Source: Halichoerus grypus
Taxonomy: Eukaryota > Chordata > Mammalia > Carnivora > Phocidae
Direction of reading: 5' to 3'
Length of the DNA stretch: 64,000 nt
Assembly (NCBI RefSeq): GCF_964656455.1
Contig: NC_135721.1
Location: 82,750,754-82,814,753 of the forward strand
This document shows positions 1 to 9,755 of the stretch, one piece after another (position 1 is the stretch's first letter; every line of letters begins with the position of its first letter). The translations under genes and the position numbers were made by a program. The notes below the pieces were generated by a model. It had not been told where the DNA came from. It ran no database searches and worked only from the letters and a program-made list of their open reading frames with translations.

Positions 1-104
1 TATAAAATGTCCTCAAAAGGAATACATGATGTTTGGGTATTCTTGTACTTTATATACCTTTTGAAGTGAGATTATGGAAGCCACAGATATTACTTCCAGC
101 TGTA
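1..104. other. Unassigned sequence at left edge
   Basis: Short AT-rich stretch before the first LTR. No repeat family, exon or RNA gene is recognised here. Confidence 0.5.
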
Positions 105-655
105 GAGGGGAAAAGAGTTTTCCTCTCTTCTCTTGGGGTCTGTGGCTGTCCTGAGAATCACGGTGGCAAAAGACAGATAAACAGGAGAAAAGCATATGGA
201 TCATATTTGACATGATGTTTGTGTATGAACAAGGAAGCCACCGTATATAAGAAATGAAAACTCAAAGAAGCAGATAAGCTTGAGAGTTCATATGCCTTTT
301 TCACAAAGAATGATAACTGTGCAGACATGCCAGGACAAAGGGAAAAGGGGTTTGAGGTAAGGGTGGCAAGTTGTAGGAAAGTGACTAGGAAATGTACAAG
401 GAAACTAATGAAAAGTACTGTAATTTTAGTAGGTTTTTTTGTACAGATCCACCTCCATGTCAACTCCTTGTCCCCAGTGATAAGGATATTCTCCTTTACC
501 TGCTGTGGGGATGGCCTCATTCTCAGGGAAAATGTATGCCCTGCTTTTAGGTAGAAAGGAAGAAGTCAGAAGGCCATCCCTATAACTGCTTTTTCTTAAT
601 TTCCTTCAGCTTAAAGTAAATGACCAAGTGGCATTATGACAAAGTGGTATATTTA
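105..655 (-). mobile_element. ERVL-type LTR, copy 1 (minus)
   Basis: Its reverse complement aligns by eye with the sequences at 4012-4515 (also minus) and 24211-24697 (plus). Shared landmarks in LTR orientation are a GCCACTTGG/GCCACTTTGG start region, a CCTAAAAGCAGG or CTGAAAGCAGG block mid-way, and an end region reading TTTCTCCTGTTTATCTG then CCCAAGAG and a purine-rich GAGGAAAA stretch. The copy at 24.2 kb directly follows an ERVL internal region in the same orientation, which is why I call the family ERVL-class. No internal sequence is attached to this copy, so it is probably a solo LTR. Subfamily is not assigned and the edges are approximate. Confidence 0.6.
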
Positions 656-734
656 GGGGTGTAAGTACTATTATCAATGTCAGTAACATACAGTTGGGTA
701 CAAAGGACTATGGTCATATCCATATCTTTATGTT
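656..734. other. Insertion target flank
   Basis: Short unassigned sequence ending in TT at 733-734, immediately before the AAATTCCATAGC duplication. Together they form a TT/AAAT junction, close to the TT/AAAA preference of the L1 endonuclease. Confidence 0.5.
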
Positions 735-746
735 AAATTCCATAGC
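735..746 (+). repeat. Left target-site duplication of composite L1
   Basis: AAATTCCATAGC here recurs exactly at 3628-3639, right after a terminal A-tract. The last two bases (GC) could also belong to the L1, and the three leading A in the right copy could belong to the A-tract. The unambiguous identity is therefore at least 7 bp and at most 12 bp. Confidence 0.7.
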
Positions 747-1143
747 ACCATTTGTTGAAGAGACTGTCTTTTTTCCATTGGATATTCTTTCCTGCTTTGT
801 CGAAGATTAGTTGACCACAGAGTTGAGGGTCCATTTCTGGGCTCTCTATTCTGTTCCATTGATTTATGTGTCTGTTTTTGTGCCAGTACCATACTGTCTT
901 GATGATCACAGCTTTGTAATAGAGCTTGAAGTCTGGAATTGTGATGCCACCAGCTTTGCTTTTCTTTTTCAACATTCCTCTGGCTATTCCAGGTCTTTTC
1001 TGGTTCCTTAAAAATTTTAGGATTATTTGTTCCATTTTTTTGAAAAAAGTGGGTGGTATTTTGATGGGGATTGCATTGAATGTGTAGATTGCTCTAGGTA
1101 GCATTGACATCTTCACAATATTTGTTCTTCCAATTGGACAGCC
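747..1143 (-). mobile_element. Inverted 5' segment of young L1 (ORF2 part)
   Basis: Read on the minus strand, this is L1 ORF2 sequence between the reverse transcriptase and the C-terminal domain, with landmarks such as [17 protein letters not shown] and DSLFNKWC. It stops after NKWC at about 747. The next L1 residues (W-T-A-I-C-R-K-M-K) appear on the plus strand from about 1134. So the 5' part of one L1 copy is inverted relative to the rest, with only a few codons missing at the switch. This is the known outcome of twin priming during L1 integration. The minus-strand open frame 1185-733 is an artefact of this junction. Confidence 0.88.
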
Positions 1144-2620
1144 ATATGCAGAAAAATGAAACTGGACCATTTCCTTACACCACACACAAAGATAGACTCA
1201 AAATGGATGAAAGACCTAAATGTGAGAAAGGAGTCCATCAAAATCCTAGAGGAGAACACAGGCAGCCACCTCTTTGACCTCAGCTGCAGCAACTTCTTCC
1301 TAGAAACATCACCAAAGGCAAGGGAAGCAACGGCAAAAATGAACTATTGGGACTTCATCAAGTTAAAAAGCTTTTGCACAGCAAAGGAAAGAGTCAACAA
1401 AACCAAAAGACAACCAACAGAATGGGAGAAGATATTTACATATGACATATCAGATAAAGGGCTAGTATCCAAAATCTATAAAGAACTTATCAAACTCAAC
1501 ACCCAAAGAACAAATGATCCAATCAAGAAATGGGCAGAAGACATGAACAGACATTTTTCCAAAGAAGACATCCAAATGGCCAACAGACACATGAAAAAGT
1601 GCTCAACATCGCTCGGCATCAGGGAAATCCAAATCAAAACCTCAATGAGATACCACCTCACACCAGTCAGAATGGCTAAAATTAACAAGTCAGGAAACGA
1701 CAGATGTTGGCGGGGATGCGGAGAAAGGGGAACCCTCCTACACTGTTGGTGGGAATGTAAGCTGGTGCAGCCACTCTGGAAAACAGTATGGAGGTTCCTC
1801 AAAAAGTTGAAAATAGAGCTACCCTACAACCCAGTAATTGCACTACTGGGTATTTACCACAAAGATACAAATGTAGTGATCCGAAGGGGTACATGCACCC
1901 CAATGTTTATAGCAGCAATGTCCACAATAGCCAAACTATGGAAAGAGTCAAGATGTCCATCGACAGATGAATGGATAAAGAAGATGTGGTATATATATAC
2001 AATGGAATATTATGCCCCCATCAAAAAAAAAAAAAAACAAGAAACGAAATCTTGCCATTTGCAACGATGTGGATGGAACTAGAGGGTATTATGCTAAGCG
2101 AAATAAGTCAATCAGAGAAAGACATGTATCATATGATCTCACTGATATGAGGAATTCTTAATCTCAGGAAACAAACTGAGGGTTGTTGGAGTGGTGGGGG
2201 GTGGGAAGGATGGGGTGGCTGGGTGATAGACATTGGGGAGGGTATGTGCTATGGTGAGCGCTGTGAATTGTGTAAGAGTGATGAATCACAGACCCATACC
2301 TCTGAAACAAATAATACATTATATGTTAAAAAAAAAAAAGATAGTAGAAGGGAAAAATGAAGGGGGGAAATTGGAGGGGGAGACGAACCATGAGAGACTA
2401 TGGACTATGAGAAACAAACTGAGGGTTCTAGGGGGGAAGGGGGTGGGGGGATGGGTTAGCCTGGTGATGGGTATTAAAGAGGGCACGTATTGAATGGAGC
2501 ACTGGGTGTTTTACGCAAACAATGAATCATGGAACACTACATCAAAAACTAATGATGTAATGTATGGTGATTAACATAACATAATAAAATAAAATTAAAA
2601 ACAAACAAACAAAAGAAAAA
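1134..2620 (+). mobile_element. Young carnivore L1, ORF2 C-terminus and 3' UTR
   Basis: Plus-strand continuation of the inverted segment. An uninterrupted 308-codon frame (1156-2082) contains the L1 ORF2 C-terminal region: [18 protein letters not shown], the cysteine-rich stretch [32 protein letters not shown]. An A-run near 2023-2037 shifts the frame just before the normal end. The 3' UTR (about 2130-2600) has two related modules separated by an A-tract and ends in AATAAAATAAAATTAAAAAC-type sequence. The element is 5'-truncated (no ORF1, endonuclease or reverse transcriptase core), so it cannot act on its own. The open frame and matched TSD suggest a fairly recent insertion. Confidence 0.9.
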
Positions 2621-3040
2621 AAAGAATTGCATTCTTTTAGAAATTATAATGAATTAAATAAAATCAGTCTATCATTTGATATTAAAAAAAAACCCATAAG
2701 GATGTATCATCTTACCACCTGTCAGAAGGCTATTATCAAGAAGACAAGCTGTATCAAGTGTTGGTGAGGATGTGATGAAAAGGGAACACTTGTGCACTGT
2801 TGGTAGAAACATAAATTGGTGCAGCTACATGGAAAACAGTATGGCAGTTCCTCAAAAAAGTGAAAATAGACCTACCACATGATCCAGCCATTTCACTTCT
2901 AGCTATTTATCTGAAGAAAATTAAAACACTAATTCAAAAAGATATATACACCTCTATGTTCATTACAGCATTATTCACATTAGCCAAGATATGGAAACCA
3001 CAAAAGTATACATTGTGGGTGACTGAGTAAAGAAGATGTG

Positions 3041-3078
<38 letters not shown>

Positions 3079-3627
3079 GAATACTACTCAGCTTTAAAAA
3101 CAAATTAAATCTTGCCATTTGCAACAATGTGGATGGACATCACTGAGGGCATTATGAGAAATGAAATAAGCCAGACAGAGAAGGACAAATTCCATATAAT
3201 TTCACTTATACATGAAACCTAACAAAACAAGCAAATGAAACAAAACTGATAAACACAGAGAATACATTGGTAGCTACCAGAGGGGAGGGAGGGTGGACAA
3301 ATGAGGAGAAGGAGGTCAAGAGGTGCAAAATTCCATTCATAAAATAAATGTCATGGAAATGTAATGTACAGCATGATGAATATAGTTATTAATGTTGTAT
3401 TGCATATTACATAACTTTATATGGTGATGGGAGAAACTAGACATTGTGGTGATCATTTGATAGTATATACAAATATCAGATCATTATGTTATATACCTGT
3501 AACTAATATAATGTTACATTGTCAATTGTATTTCAATAATAAATAAAAGAACAAATGAGAAAACTTAAATCACATTTGTGTTGCGATATAAAGGATGAAT
3601 AAATGCATTTCCCCTAATAAAAAAAAA
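2621..3627 (+). mobile_element. Putative 3'-transduced segment (older L1 plus A-tail)
   Basis: After the L1's own A-rich tail comes about 60 bp of unique-looking sequence, then an older, more diverged L1 3' end on the same strand (about 2695-3555, with degenerate ORF2 and 3' UTR), then sequence with AATAAA at 3598-3603 followed about 15 bp later by an A-tract (about 3616-3630). The A-tract abuts the right TSD. The simplest reading is that the parent L1 was transcribed past its own weak poly(A) signal into flanking DNA and that both were inserted together. The alternative is two unrelated insertions with a chance TSD match. Confidence 0.65.
3043..3076 (+). repeat. (AC)n microsatellite
   Basis: Seventeen uninterrupted AC units inside the older L1 part of the composite element. 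Confidence 0.95.
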
Positions 3628-3639
3628 AAATTCCATAGC
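3628..3639 (+). repeat. Right target-site duplication of composite L1
   Basis: Matches 735-746 and directly follows the terminal A-tract of the composite element. Confidence 0.7.
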
Positions 3640-3699
3640 GCATGCTTAGTATGGTAGAAATAAAACTGTTTGAGCTTGTTTTAGTGATGGAAGCTGACT

Positions 3700-3997
3700 T
3701 AGAATGCTGTGTCTTGCAACAACATGGATGAATCTCAAAAATTTTTGTTGGGTAAAGGTAGTCTTATCAAAATAGTGTGCACTGTATGATTCATTTACAT
3801 GAAGTTCTGGAAAGGACAAAACTAATCTATGGTCAGAAAAAATCTGAAAGGTAGTTGCTTCTAGAGGATGAGGGTGAGGATTGACAGGGAAAGGGCATGA
3901 GGGACATTCTGGGGGATGTAATTTTCCATATATTGATAGGTGTATATTTTTGTCAAAACTATGCATTCATTGTATGTAAATTTCACCTTATCTTGAA
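3700..3997 (+). mobile_element. Old L1 3' fragment
   Basis: AACAACATGGATGAATCTCA near the start, a GGACAAAACTAATCTATGG block and a final ATTGTATGTAAATTTCACCT resemble the 3' end of mammalian L1M elements on the plus strand. It is diverged, with no tail left. It formed part of the target locus of the young L1. Confidence 0.6.
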
Positions 3998-4011
3998 CTC
4001 TGGTTAATGAT

Positions 4012-4515
4012 ATTTGTGAGAGAGGAAAAACTTTTCCTTTACCCTCTTAGGTTCGTGACTGAGGTCAGCAAATTAAACTGACTAAAGACAGATTAACTGG
4101 GGTGGGAAATAAACATTTTATTAACATTTTACACATGAGGAAATAAGTGAAACTCAAAGAAGTAGTTAGACTCAGGGACTTATGTACCTTTTTTAAAAAG
4201 TTTAGGTTTGAGGGATGATAGATTATAAGAAAGTAATTACAGGAAACTGATGGAAGTTAAGGGATATTTTGGTAAGGTCTGTTCATGCAGACTAATCTCA
4301 GTGCTGACTCTTCATCTCTGGCAACAAACATTGCTCTTTTCTTCCTGGTATGGGAGAGAGAGACCCTAGGAAAGGGAAATTTGTGCCCTGCTTTTAGGCA
4401 GAAAAGGGGAGAGAAGAGAATTCTTCATACATTTCTTGATTCTCAATTGACTTCAGCTCAAAATAATCCTTATTCCAAGGTGGCGTATTTTGGGATGACG
4501 TATCCTGATCTGCTT
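4012..4515 (-). mobile_element. ERVL-type LTR, copy 2 (minus)
   Basis: Same family and orientation as 105-655 (see that entry). Shared blocks include AAACTCAAAGAAG, the GCCCTGCTTTTAGG block at 4385-4398 and CTTCAGCT near the right end. If the 2.9-kb L1 composite is removed, the two LTRs lie only about 0.5 kb apart, with old L1 sequence and no ERV interior between them. They are therefore probably independent solo LTRs and not the ends of one provirus. Confidence 0.6.
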
Positions 4516-4529
4516 CAATATGCATGCTA

Positions 4530-4760
4530 AAACATTTAGAGGGAAGTATACGGATAAGTGAAGTTTACTTTGAAATGCATCAAAAATAAGATGGATTGAG
4601 GGATATATGGAGGATTAGATAGTCAAATGGATACGTAATTTTTTCAGGTAATGGTTAATGGTAGAAGCTAGGTAATGGGTATATACGTGTTCATTTGTAA
4701 AATTATTTCAACTTTGCCAAATATTTGCAAATTTCCATAACAGCGTCAGAAATCATGTTG
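4530..4760 (+). mobile_element. Ancient L1-like 3' end
   Basis: GGTAGAAGCTAGGTAATGGGTATATACGTG followed by TTCAACTTTGCCAAATATTTG and a TCCATAA end matches the remembered 3' terminal pattern of ancient L1 elements. The same pattern, split by an LTR, occurs at 9190-9268 and 9686-9755. Confidence 0.45.
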
Positions 4761-5233
4761 TGTCCCCTAGTAGACCTCTACAGTCCAGGGAAGGGCATCT
4801 CACTGGGCCCCCTCTGTAAGATTGCACTGCTGGCAAGACCCACAAGCCCATCCCATAACTTCTCCGAGTCCAGTAGTATCTCCAGGGATTCTGCATTTTT
4901 CTGGAGACTCACATGGTCCTTAGTGGTCTCTGACTTGGACTTCCTGCTTCTGGTGAGTTCCCATCTCTACTTCGTAACCTGTGGCTTTGTACCTTCACTT
5001 CACACCCACAGAGAGCTGGAACTAGCCCCTTGCCTTTGACTTTCCTTGAAAACTCTCTGGGCAGAAACTTTCCTGAAGGTCAGGAGGAACAGAGAAGGTT
5101 TGCATCACTAACTTGCAGATGCCAGGGGCTGAGGGAAGGGAAAATGGGAAGGTACTGTCGAAGGCTACGATGTTACAGTTATGGGGGACGGACAAGTCCT
5201 AGAATCCACTGTTCGGCACAGTGCCTGTATTTA
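4761..5233. other. Unassigned sequence
   Basis: No repeat family, exon or RNA gene is recognised. Plus-strand frames of up to about 100 codons occur but have no recognisable homology. Confidence 0.4.
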
Positions 5234-5685
5234 CAGTAGTTCCCTCTTTTCCGCTGTCTAGCTTTCCATTTTTATCTGCAATCAGCTGGGTCCAGAAGCA
5301 GATGATCCTCTTTCTGGCTTATTGTCAGAAGGTCAGTCGTAGCCTAATGCTGTGTCACAGCGTTTATGTCATTCCCCTCGCTGTCTCTCATCATGCGGGC
5401 ATCTTATCATTTCCCATCATCACAAGAAGAGGGCTGAGCACAGCAGAGTAAGACATTTTGTGTGAGAGAGACCATATCTTTTATTACTGTATATTGTTTT
5501 AATTGTTCTATTTTATTGTTATTGGTGTGAATCTCTTACTGTGCCTAATTTAAAAATTAAACTTTGTCATAGGTATGTATGTCTAGGAAAAAACGTAGTA
5601 CAGATAATGTTTGGTACTATCCATGGTTTCAGGCACCCACTGGGGGTCTTGGAATGTATCCTTCCCAAATAAGGGGCGACTACTG
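5234..5685. mobile_element. Complete Tigger-type (pogo/mariner) non-autonomous DNA transposon
   Basis: The element starts CAGTAGTTCCCTC after TA (5232-5233) and ends GGGCGACTACTG before TA (5686-5687). This gives inverted ends and the TA target duplication typical of the Tc1/mariner superfamily. The right part (TATCCATGGTTTCAGGC, CCACTGGGGGTCTTGGAA) matches the remembered end of Tigger-related non-autonomous mammalian elements. At about 452 bp it has no transposase frame. It moved by cut-and-paste long ago. Strand is not defined and subfamily is not assigned. Confidence 0.75.
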
Positions 5686-5703
5686 TATACTCAAAAATTT
5701 GCT

Positions 5704-5830
5704 GGGGTGCCTGGGTGGGTTAGTCGGTGAAGCATCTGACTCTTGATCTCAGCTCAGGTCTTGATTTCAGGGTGGTGAGTTCAAGCTCCATACTGGGCTC
5801 CATGCTGGGTGTGGAGCCTACTTAAAAAAA
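5704..5830 (+). mobile_element. SINEC (tRNA-derived SINE), older subtype
   Basis: Head GGGGTGCCTGGGTGGG, body with ATCTGACTCTTGATCTC and CAGCTCAGGTC, and a short A-tail. Near-identical flanks (AAAAATTTGCT at 5693-5703, AAAAATTGCT ending at 5836) are the likely TSD. The CTCTTGAT body and shortened 3' part mark the older subtype of the family in this window. Confidence 0.85.
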
Positions 5831-5836
5831 ATTGCT

Positions 5837-6055
5837 AAGAAGGTAGTTCTTTTGTTGAGTGCTATTACCATTAAATAAATAAATACAATGGGAGGAAACT
5901 TGTGGAGGGGAAGGGTATGTTTATGACATTGACTGTGGCAGTGGTTTCATGGGTGTATACGTATCTACAAATTCATCAAGTTGTACACATTAAATATGTA
6001 CAGCTTTTCACATGTCAATCATACCTCAGTAAGGTGATTTTAAATTTAAAAAATA
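5837..6055 (+). mobile_element. Old L1 3' end
   Basis: GGTTTCATGGGTGTATACG, AATTCATCAAGTTGTACAC and CAATCATACCTCAGTAAGG follow the terminal pattern of L1M 3' UTRs on the plus strand. The SINE at 5704 lies just upstream. Confidence 0.6.
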
Positions 6056-6059
6056 GAGA

Positions 6060-6318
6060 AACATGGGAAATAAATTTTCATAATATATTTTCTTTAACCC
6101 GAAGTATAGGAAATTTCCACAGGTAAACAATATAAAAATTATGAACAAGATACTCCACAATGTTCTAAAAATTCTTCTTACCATCTTAGTAAGTCTTTAA
6201 ACCAGCATGGATTTTAAAGTTACAGCTCATCTCCATTCTAAGTAGCCACATTTCAAGTGCTCGTTGGCACATGACAGTGGCTACCAAATTACAAAGCACA
6301 AATCTAGAAGAATTCTGC
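6060..6318 (+). mobile_element. hAT-Charlie non-autonomous element fragment
   Basis: Order of blocks: AATATATTTTCTTTAACCC, ACAATATAAAAATTATGAAC, AGTAAGTCTTTAAA, TAGCCACATTTCAAGTGCTC, GTGGCTACCAAATT. This follows the right half of a remembered MER1-group (hAT-Charlie) consensus. The left half is missing. Subfamily is not assigned. Confidence 0.6.
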
Positions 6319-6331
6319 TTCTGGCTTTTAA

Positions 6332-6356
6332 AGAGAGAGAGAGAGAGAGAGAGAGA
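6332..6356 (+). repeat. (AG)n simple repeat
   Basis: About twelve AG units; no clear association with an adjacent element. Confidence 0.9.
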
Positions 6357-7034
6357 AAGTGCACATGTGTTTCCTGTGGCATGTGCTTATAGAAGAAGTT
6401 GACAGATATTGTCCAGGGAACAAAAGTAACCAGGCTTCCTTTGGGTTTTAGGAAGGATTCCCTTCATAGCTCAGTTCACAGCTTCCTGGGAGGGGTACAC
6501 GCATAAGCCCAAAAGCTTCCTGGGGGGGGGCAACATTTTCAATATTGTCATCATGCCTCTGATGGACTGAGATGACTTGGTGTAAGATATCTGGCCTGCA
6601 AGGACACCAGGAGCCCCCAAAGTCCCCTATAGCACAGGATAAAGGAAAGTCTAGAATGTTCCTTGGTTCAACCTCAGGGCCTAGATTGTGAAGAAAAAAG
6701 ACTCCTGCTCACAGCTCTTGATGATGTTGGAGAGGCTACCTGTATGAGCTTCCACTGGGGAAAGAGTGTGCGTGTGCATGTGTGTGTGTACTAAAGACGC
6801 CACATAGCTATAAAGCTGCGGACGTGGAGATGACATCCTCGGTGTTACTGAGTGATTGCAGCTCTGTGGGCCAGAGGCTTCCTTTAGCAAAGCCTTGAGG
6901 AATCGCTGACAGGACAGTGGCAGCAGCCGAGGGCTCGGCCACCAGGGCCAATCCCCCCACGGACAGGGAAGGCCCTGAGGGCCAGGAAGCTGGGTTCCGG
7001 GGACGGGGACGCCCAGCCTGCCGGGACAGGCACT
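6357..7034. other. Unassigned sequence with a G-run
   Basis: Contains the related pieces AGCTTCCTGGGAGGGG (about 6480) and AGCTTCCTGGGGGGGG (about 6515). The second ends in a run of nine G (6522-6530). The 6830-7034 part is GC-richer. A 133-codon minus-strand frame (7082-6681) is low-complexity and proline-rich with no recognisable homology. No gene recognised. Confidence 0.4.
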
Positions 7035-7200
7035 TCTAGGCTTGCTGCTCTGAGTGTGGTCTACAGAGCACTGCACGGCCATCCCCTGGGAGCCTGTCAG
7101 ATGTGCTGAGTCTCGGTTTCACTCACACCACCTGCATTTTAGTCAAGTCCTCGGTGCTTCACACGCACGGAAGTTTAAGAGATTCTGCTTTGGTGCATTG
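7035..7200 (-). mobile_element. MER5A-like hAT-Charlie element
   Basis: GTGTGGTCTACAGAGCA, CCCCTGGGAGCCTGTCAGA, ACCACCTGCATTTTAGTCAAG and GAAGTTTAAGAGATTCTG run in the order of the MER5A consensus read in reverse. Diverged and without clear terminal repeats. Confidence 0.55.
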
Positions 7201-7789
7201 CCCACTTTTCTCTAGAAGACTCTCAACACCAGAGCTGACCTCTGGGTTTCATTTAACACACAGGAGATCAGGGAGAAAAAAGCTTTCTTGGGTTTGGCAT
7301 CCAAAGGGGGTGGGGGCTCTTAGGGATTAAATTTAATGAGTAAAAGGAATGTGATCTAATGTGCACCCTAAGCCAATGAAGTGGGACATCTCTGTTACAA
7401 TACCAACAATCATATTGTTCTACACTTGAATCCAAAATATTAAAAATAAAAATGCTGAAGATCAAAAATATATGTTAACGTATCTTTATGTCATAACTAT
7501 TACCTATATTATCAGAGACAGCTGGTTGTCTATCATCCTGTGGAGAGCCATGGCTTGGGTATTCGGGCAGAACTTCAGGTGTGAATGGTGAGCGTTGAAG
7601 GATGAACATAATAAGAGGGGCGGAGTGACGGAGGGGAAGAGCAGCAATAGATCAAGAGCAAAGGCTCTGGGTCACAGAGGGAACCCTCAGCTTCCTGCGG
7701 CCACCTGCCCAGCGGACTCTGTGTCTGTCCCTTACAGACACCTCAGAGTCTGTACCTCCTGAAAGATGAGCTGTCAAGGGGTAAAGGAA
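7201..7789. other. Unassigned sequence
   Basis: No repeat family, exon or RNA gene is recognised. Composition changes from AT-rich (7320-7520) to more balanced. Confidence 0.4.
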
Positions 7790-7985
7790 GCATCGGACAT
7801 TGGTTCACACCAAGGGAGATAGAAATGCCTCCATTCAGCTCTTCATTCAAAACACCATGTATTGAGGGCCTACTATGAGCACAGTGCAGGGAGAGGCATT
7901 GAGTGGCAGGTAGGAGCTAGAAAGTGCTGGACTACCTCTGTCCTGTGAGAGCTTGCAACCAAGTGCTGAGGTCAAACTCCGGGTA
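7790..7985 (+). repeat. Ancient MIR/L2-age repeat fragment (tentative)
   Basis: TATTGAGGGCCTACTATGAGCAC followed by a CAGTGCAGGGAGAGGCATTG segment resembles the GAGCACCTACTATGTGCCAGGCACTG block common to several ancient mammalian repeats. Family is not resolved. Confidence 0.35.
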
Positions 7986-9189
7986 AAGCAACACTGGACA
8001 GGTGTGAAAGGCTCACATAAGAGATGGAGGTATGGGTACCACAGGAATGTTTCAGGAGAGATCCATGAGGCACATCCTTAGAATTGAGACTCACCTATTA
8101 TATCCAAGAAGAAAAAGAAATGTAATCATCTTTATTCATATATTCACTGTCTCTTCCTCAGGCATGCAATTACCCATGCAGCAGAAATGCATAATTATCA
8201 GTGCTATCAACATAGAGCTCATATTAAATGTCAAGAGCAGATTGATTAAGAAAAAAGATCACAAGGCTGTCAAACTGAGTCTCTCTCAAAAGACAGAAAT
8301 GAAAGCAATCTCTCCCACTAGGTATCTTTCCTGGAGGAGAACAGGGCCTGTAGCCAGCAGTTCGGCTTAGAAGTTTGAGAAAGATCCTCTTCTGACCCAG
8401 AGGGAACTCTAAAATTGACTTTGTCATTCTAAGCTCAGGTCCCTATCCATGTTTGGGAAGAAAGATTTATCAACAACACACTACAGCATTGTTGCCACTT
8501 AGTCTAAAGTCCTGTCGAAGCTCCACCTTAAATGATTTCAGTGACCAAAAGTTTAGATCCTAAAACCCTCAGGACAGAGATGGTAACCAGAGATGGTTCT
8601 CAGGTCAGGGTTCTCTCTTCTAGCTAACATGTCTCTGGGGGTTGGGTCAAGGCTGCACTCTCTATAGGCACGGGGACAGTTTCATTGTCCCTGACTATGG
8701 CTTGGGAGCCCCCATCCTCCCAGTGAGGGACAGTCAGCCCCTCGGTCCTGGGACCAGGGTGGCTCAGCCCAGGCTCTTCCCAGGCTACTCTGTGCCGCTC
8801 TGTGCATGCGTGGAAGCATCTTGTCTGCCCACCCTGCTTCTCACCTCACCTGCCAGCCACATGCCTGGTGGATGTTCTTGTGCTTCTTTCTTCCCAAGGA
8901 AATTACATGAGCTCGGGGTGCAGACAGAAGCCACCACGGCCTGAATGTGCTGCTATTTCTACAAGACTTGTTTTAAACCCAAGAAGCCAAATACACATGA
9001 AGTGTTCTATTTTTCTGAATACAATTATAAAATCCCATGTATATTTTTGATCATGCCACCCAAAACACCCCTCAGTTAGGGAAGGGCTGATTGTTGCTCG
9101 AGTAGGAACCATTCCTTTATAAGGGATAGGCCATGGGATTACAAACAAATAAGAGATAAAATTTAAGTCAGGCTGAAATGATGATGACA
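7986..9189. other. Unassigned sequence
   Basis: No interspersed repeat or gene recognised. 8640-8890 is GC-richer and carries overlapping short frames on both strands, which I treat as chance. Confidence 0.4.
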
Positions 9190-9755
9190 GAAGAATGGAC
9201 ATCTAAGAAGGTGCATGATAAAGCAAGAATAGGAACACAGTGATGGCAGAACCTAGGTGATGGGCATATGGCTCGAATGAATTTCCTAGGGCTGCCACAC
9301 AAAGTACCACAAACTAGGTGCCTTTAAAAGAAGAGAAATCTGTTCTCTCACAGTTCTGGAGACTAAAAGTCCAAGATGAAGGTGCCAGCAGGGTTCACTG
9401 CTTCTGAGGGCTGGGAAAGAAGGATAATTCCAGACCTCTCTCCTTGACTTAGAGACACAGAGTCTTCTCCTGTGTCTTCCCTTTAGACCTGCCTGTGCCC
9501 TAACTTCCTCTTCTTATAAGGACACCAGTCAAACTGGATTAGGGCCCATGCTCATGAACTCATTTTAACTTAATTTCCTCTTTAAAGACCCTCTCTCCAA
9601 ATACAGCCACATTCTGTGGTTACTGAGGGACTGAAGTTCATCATATGATTTTATGGAGACACATTCAGCCCATAATATGGGTGTTTACTCTAAAATTCTT
9701 CCAACTTTGCTATGTATTTCCACTTTTTCATAATAAAATTTCAAAAAATGTTTGA
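9190..9755 (-). mobile_element. MaLR (MLT1-type) LTR, minus, inserted in an older element
   Basis: About 9272-9684 reads as a MaLR LTR in reverse: TACCACAAACTAGGTG, CTCACAGTTCTGGAGAC, AGTCCAAGATGAAGGTG, CTTATAAGGACACCAGTC, GACCCTCTCTCCAAATAC, ending near ATTCAGCCCATAATATGG. The flanks (GATGGCAGAACCTAGGTGATGGGCATATGG on the left, GGGTGTTTACTC then TTCCAACTTTGCTATG on the right) join into the same ancient L1-like 3' end seen at 4530-4760. ATATGG beside both ends could be the target duplication. No ERV interior is attached, so this is a solo LTR. MaLR elements are non-autonomous relatives of ERVL. Confidence 0.75.

Noticed and set aside
733..1185. 150-codon minus-strand frame as a gene
   Set aside because: It spans the inverted L1 half and runs into the antisense of the plus half; it is a junction artefact.
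1156..2082. 308-codon open frame as a host gene
   Set aside because: It is the C-terminal part of L1 ORF2 in a 5'-truncated insertion, with no start, endonuclease or reverse transcriptase core.
2621..3627. Second, independent L1 insertion next to the first
   Set aside because: No separate TSD was found around it or around the first L1 alone, while one TSD encloses both. I prefer transduction but keep this as the main alternative.
105..4515. The two minus LTRs as the ends of one provirus
   Set aside because: After removing the young L1 composite only about 0.5 kb of old L1 sequence lies between them, with no ERV interior.
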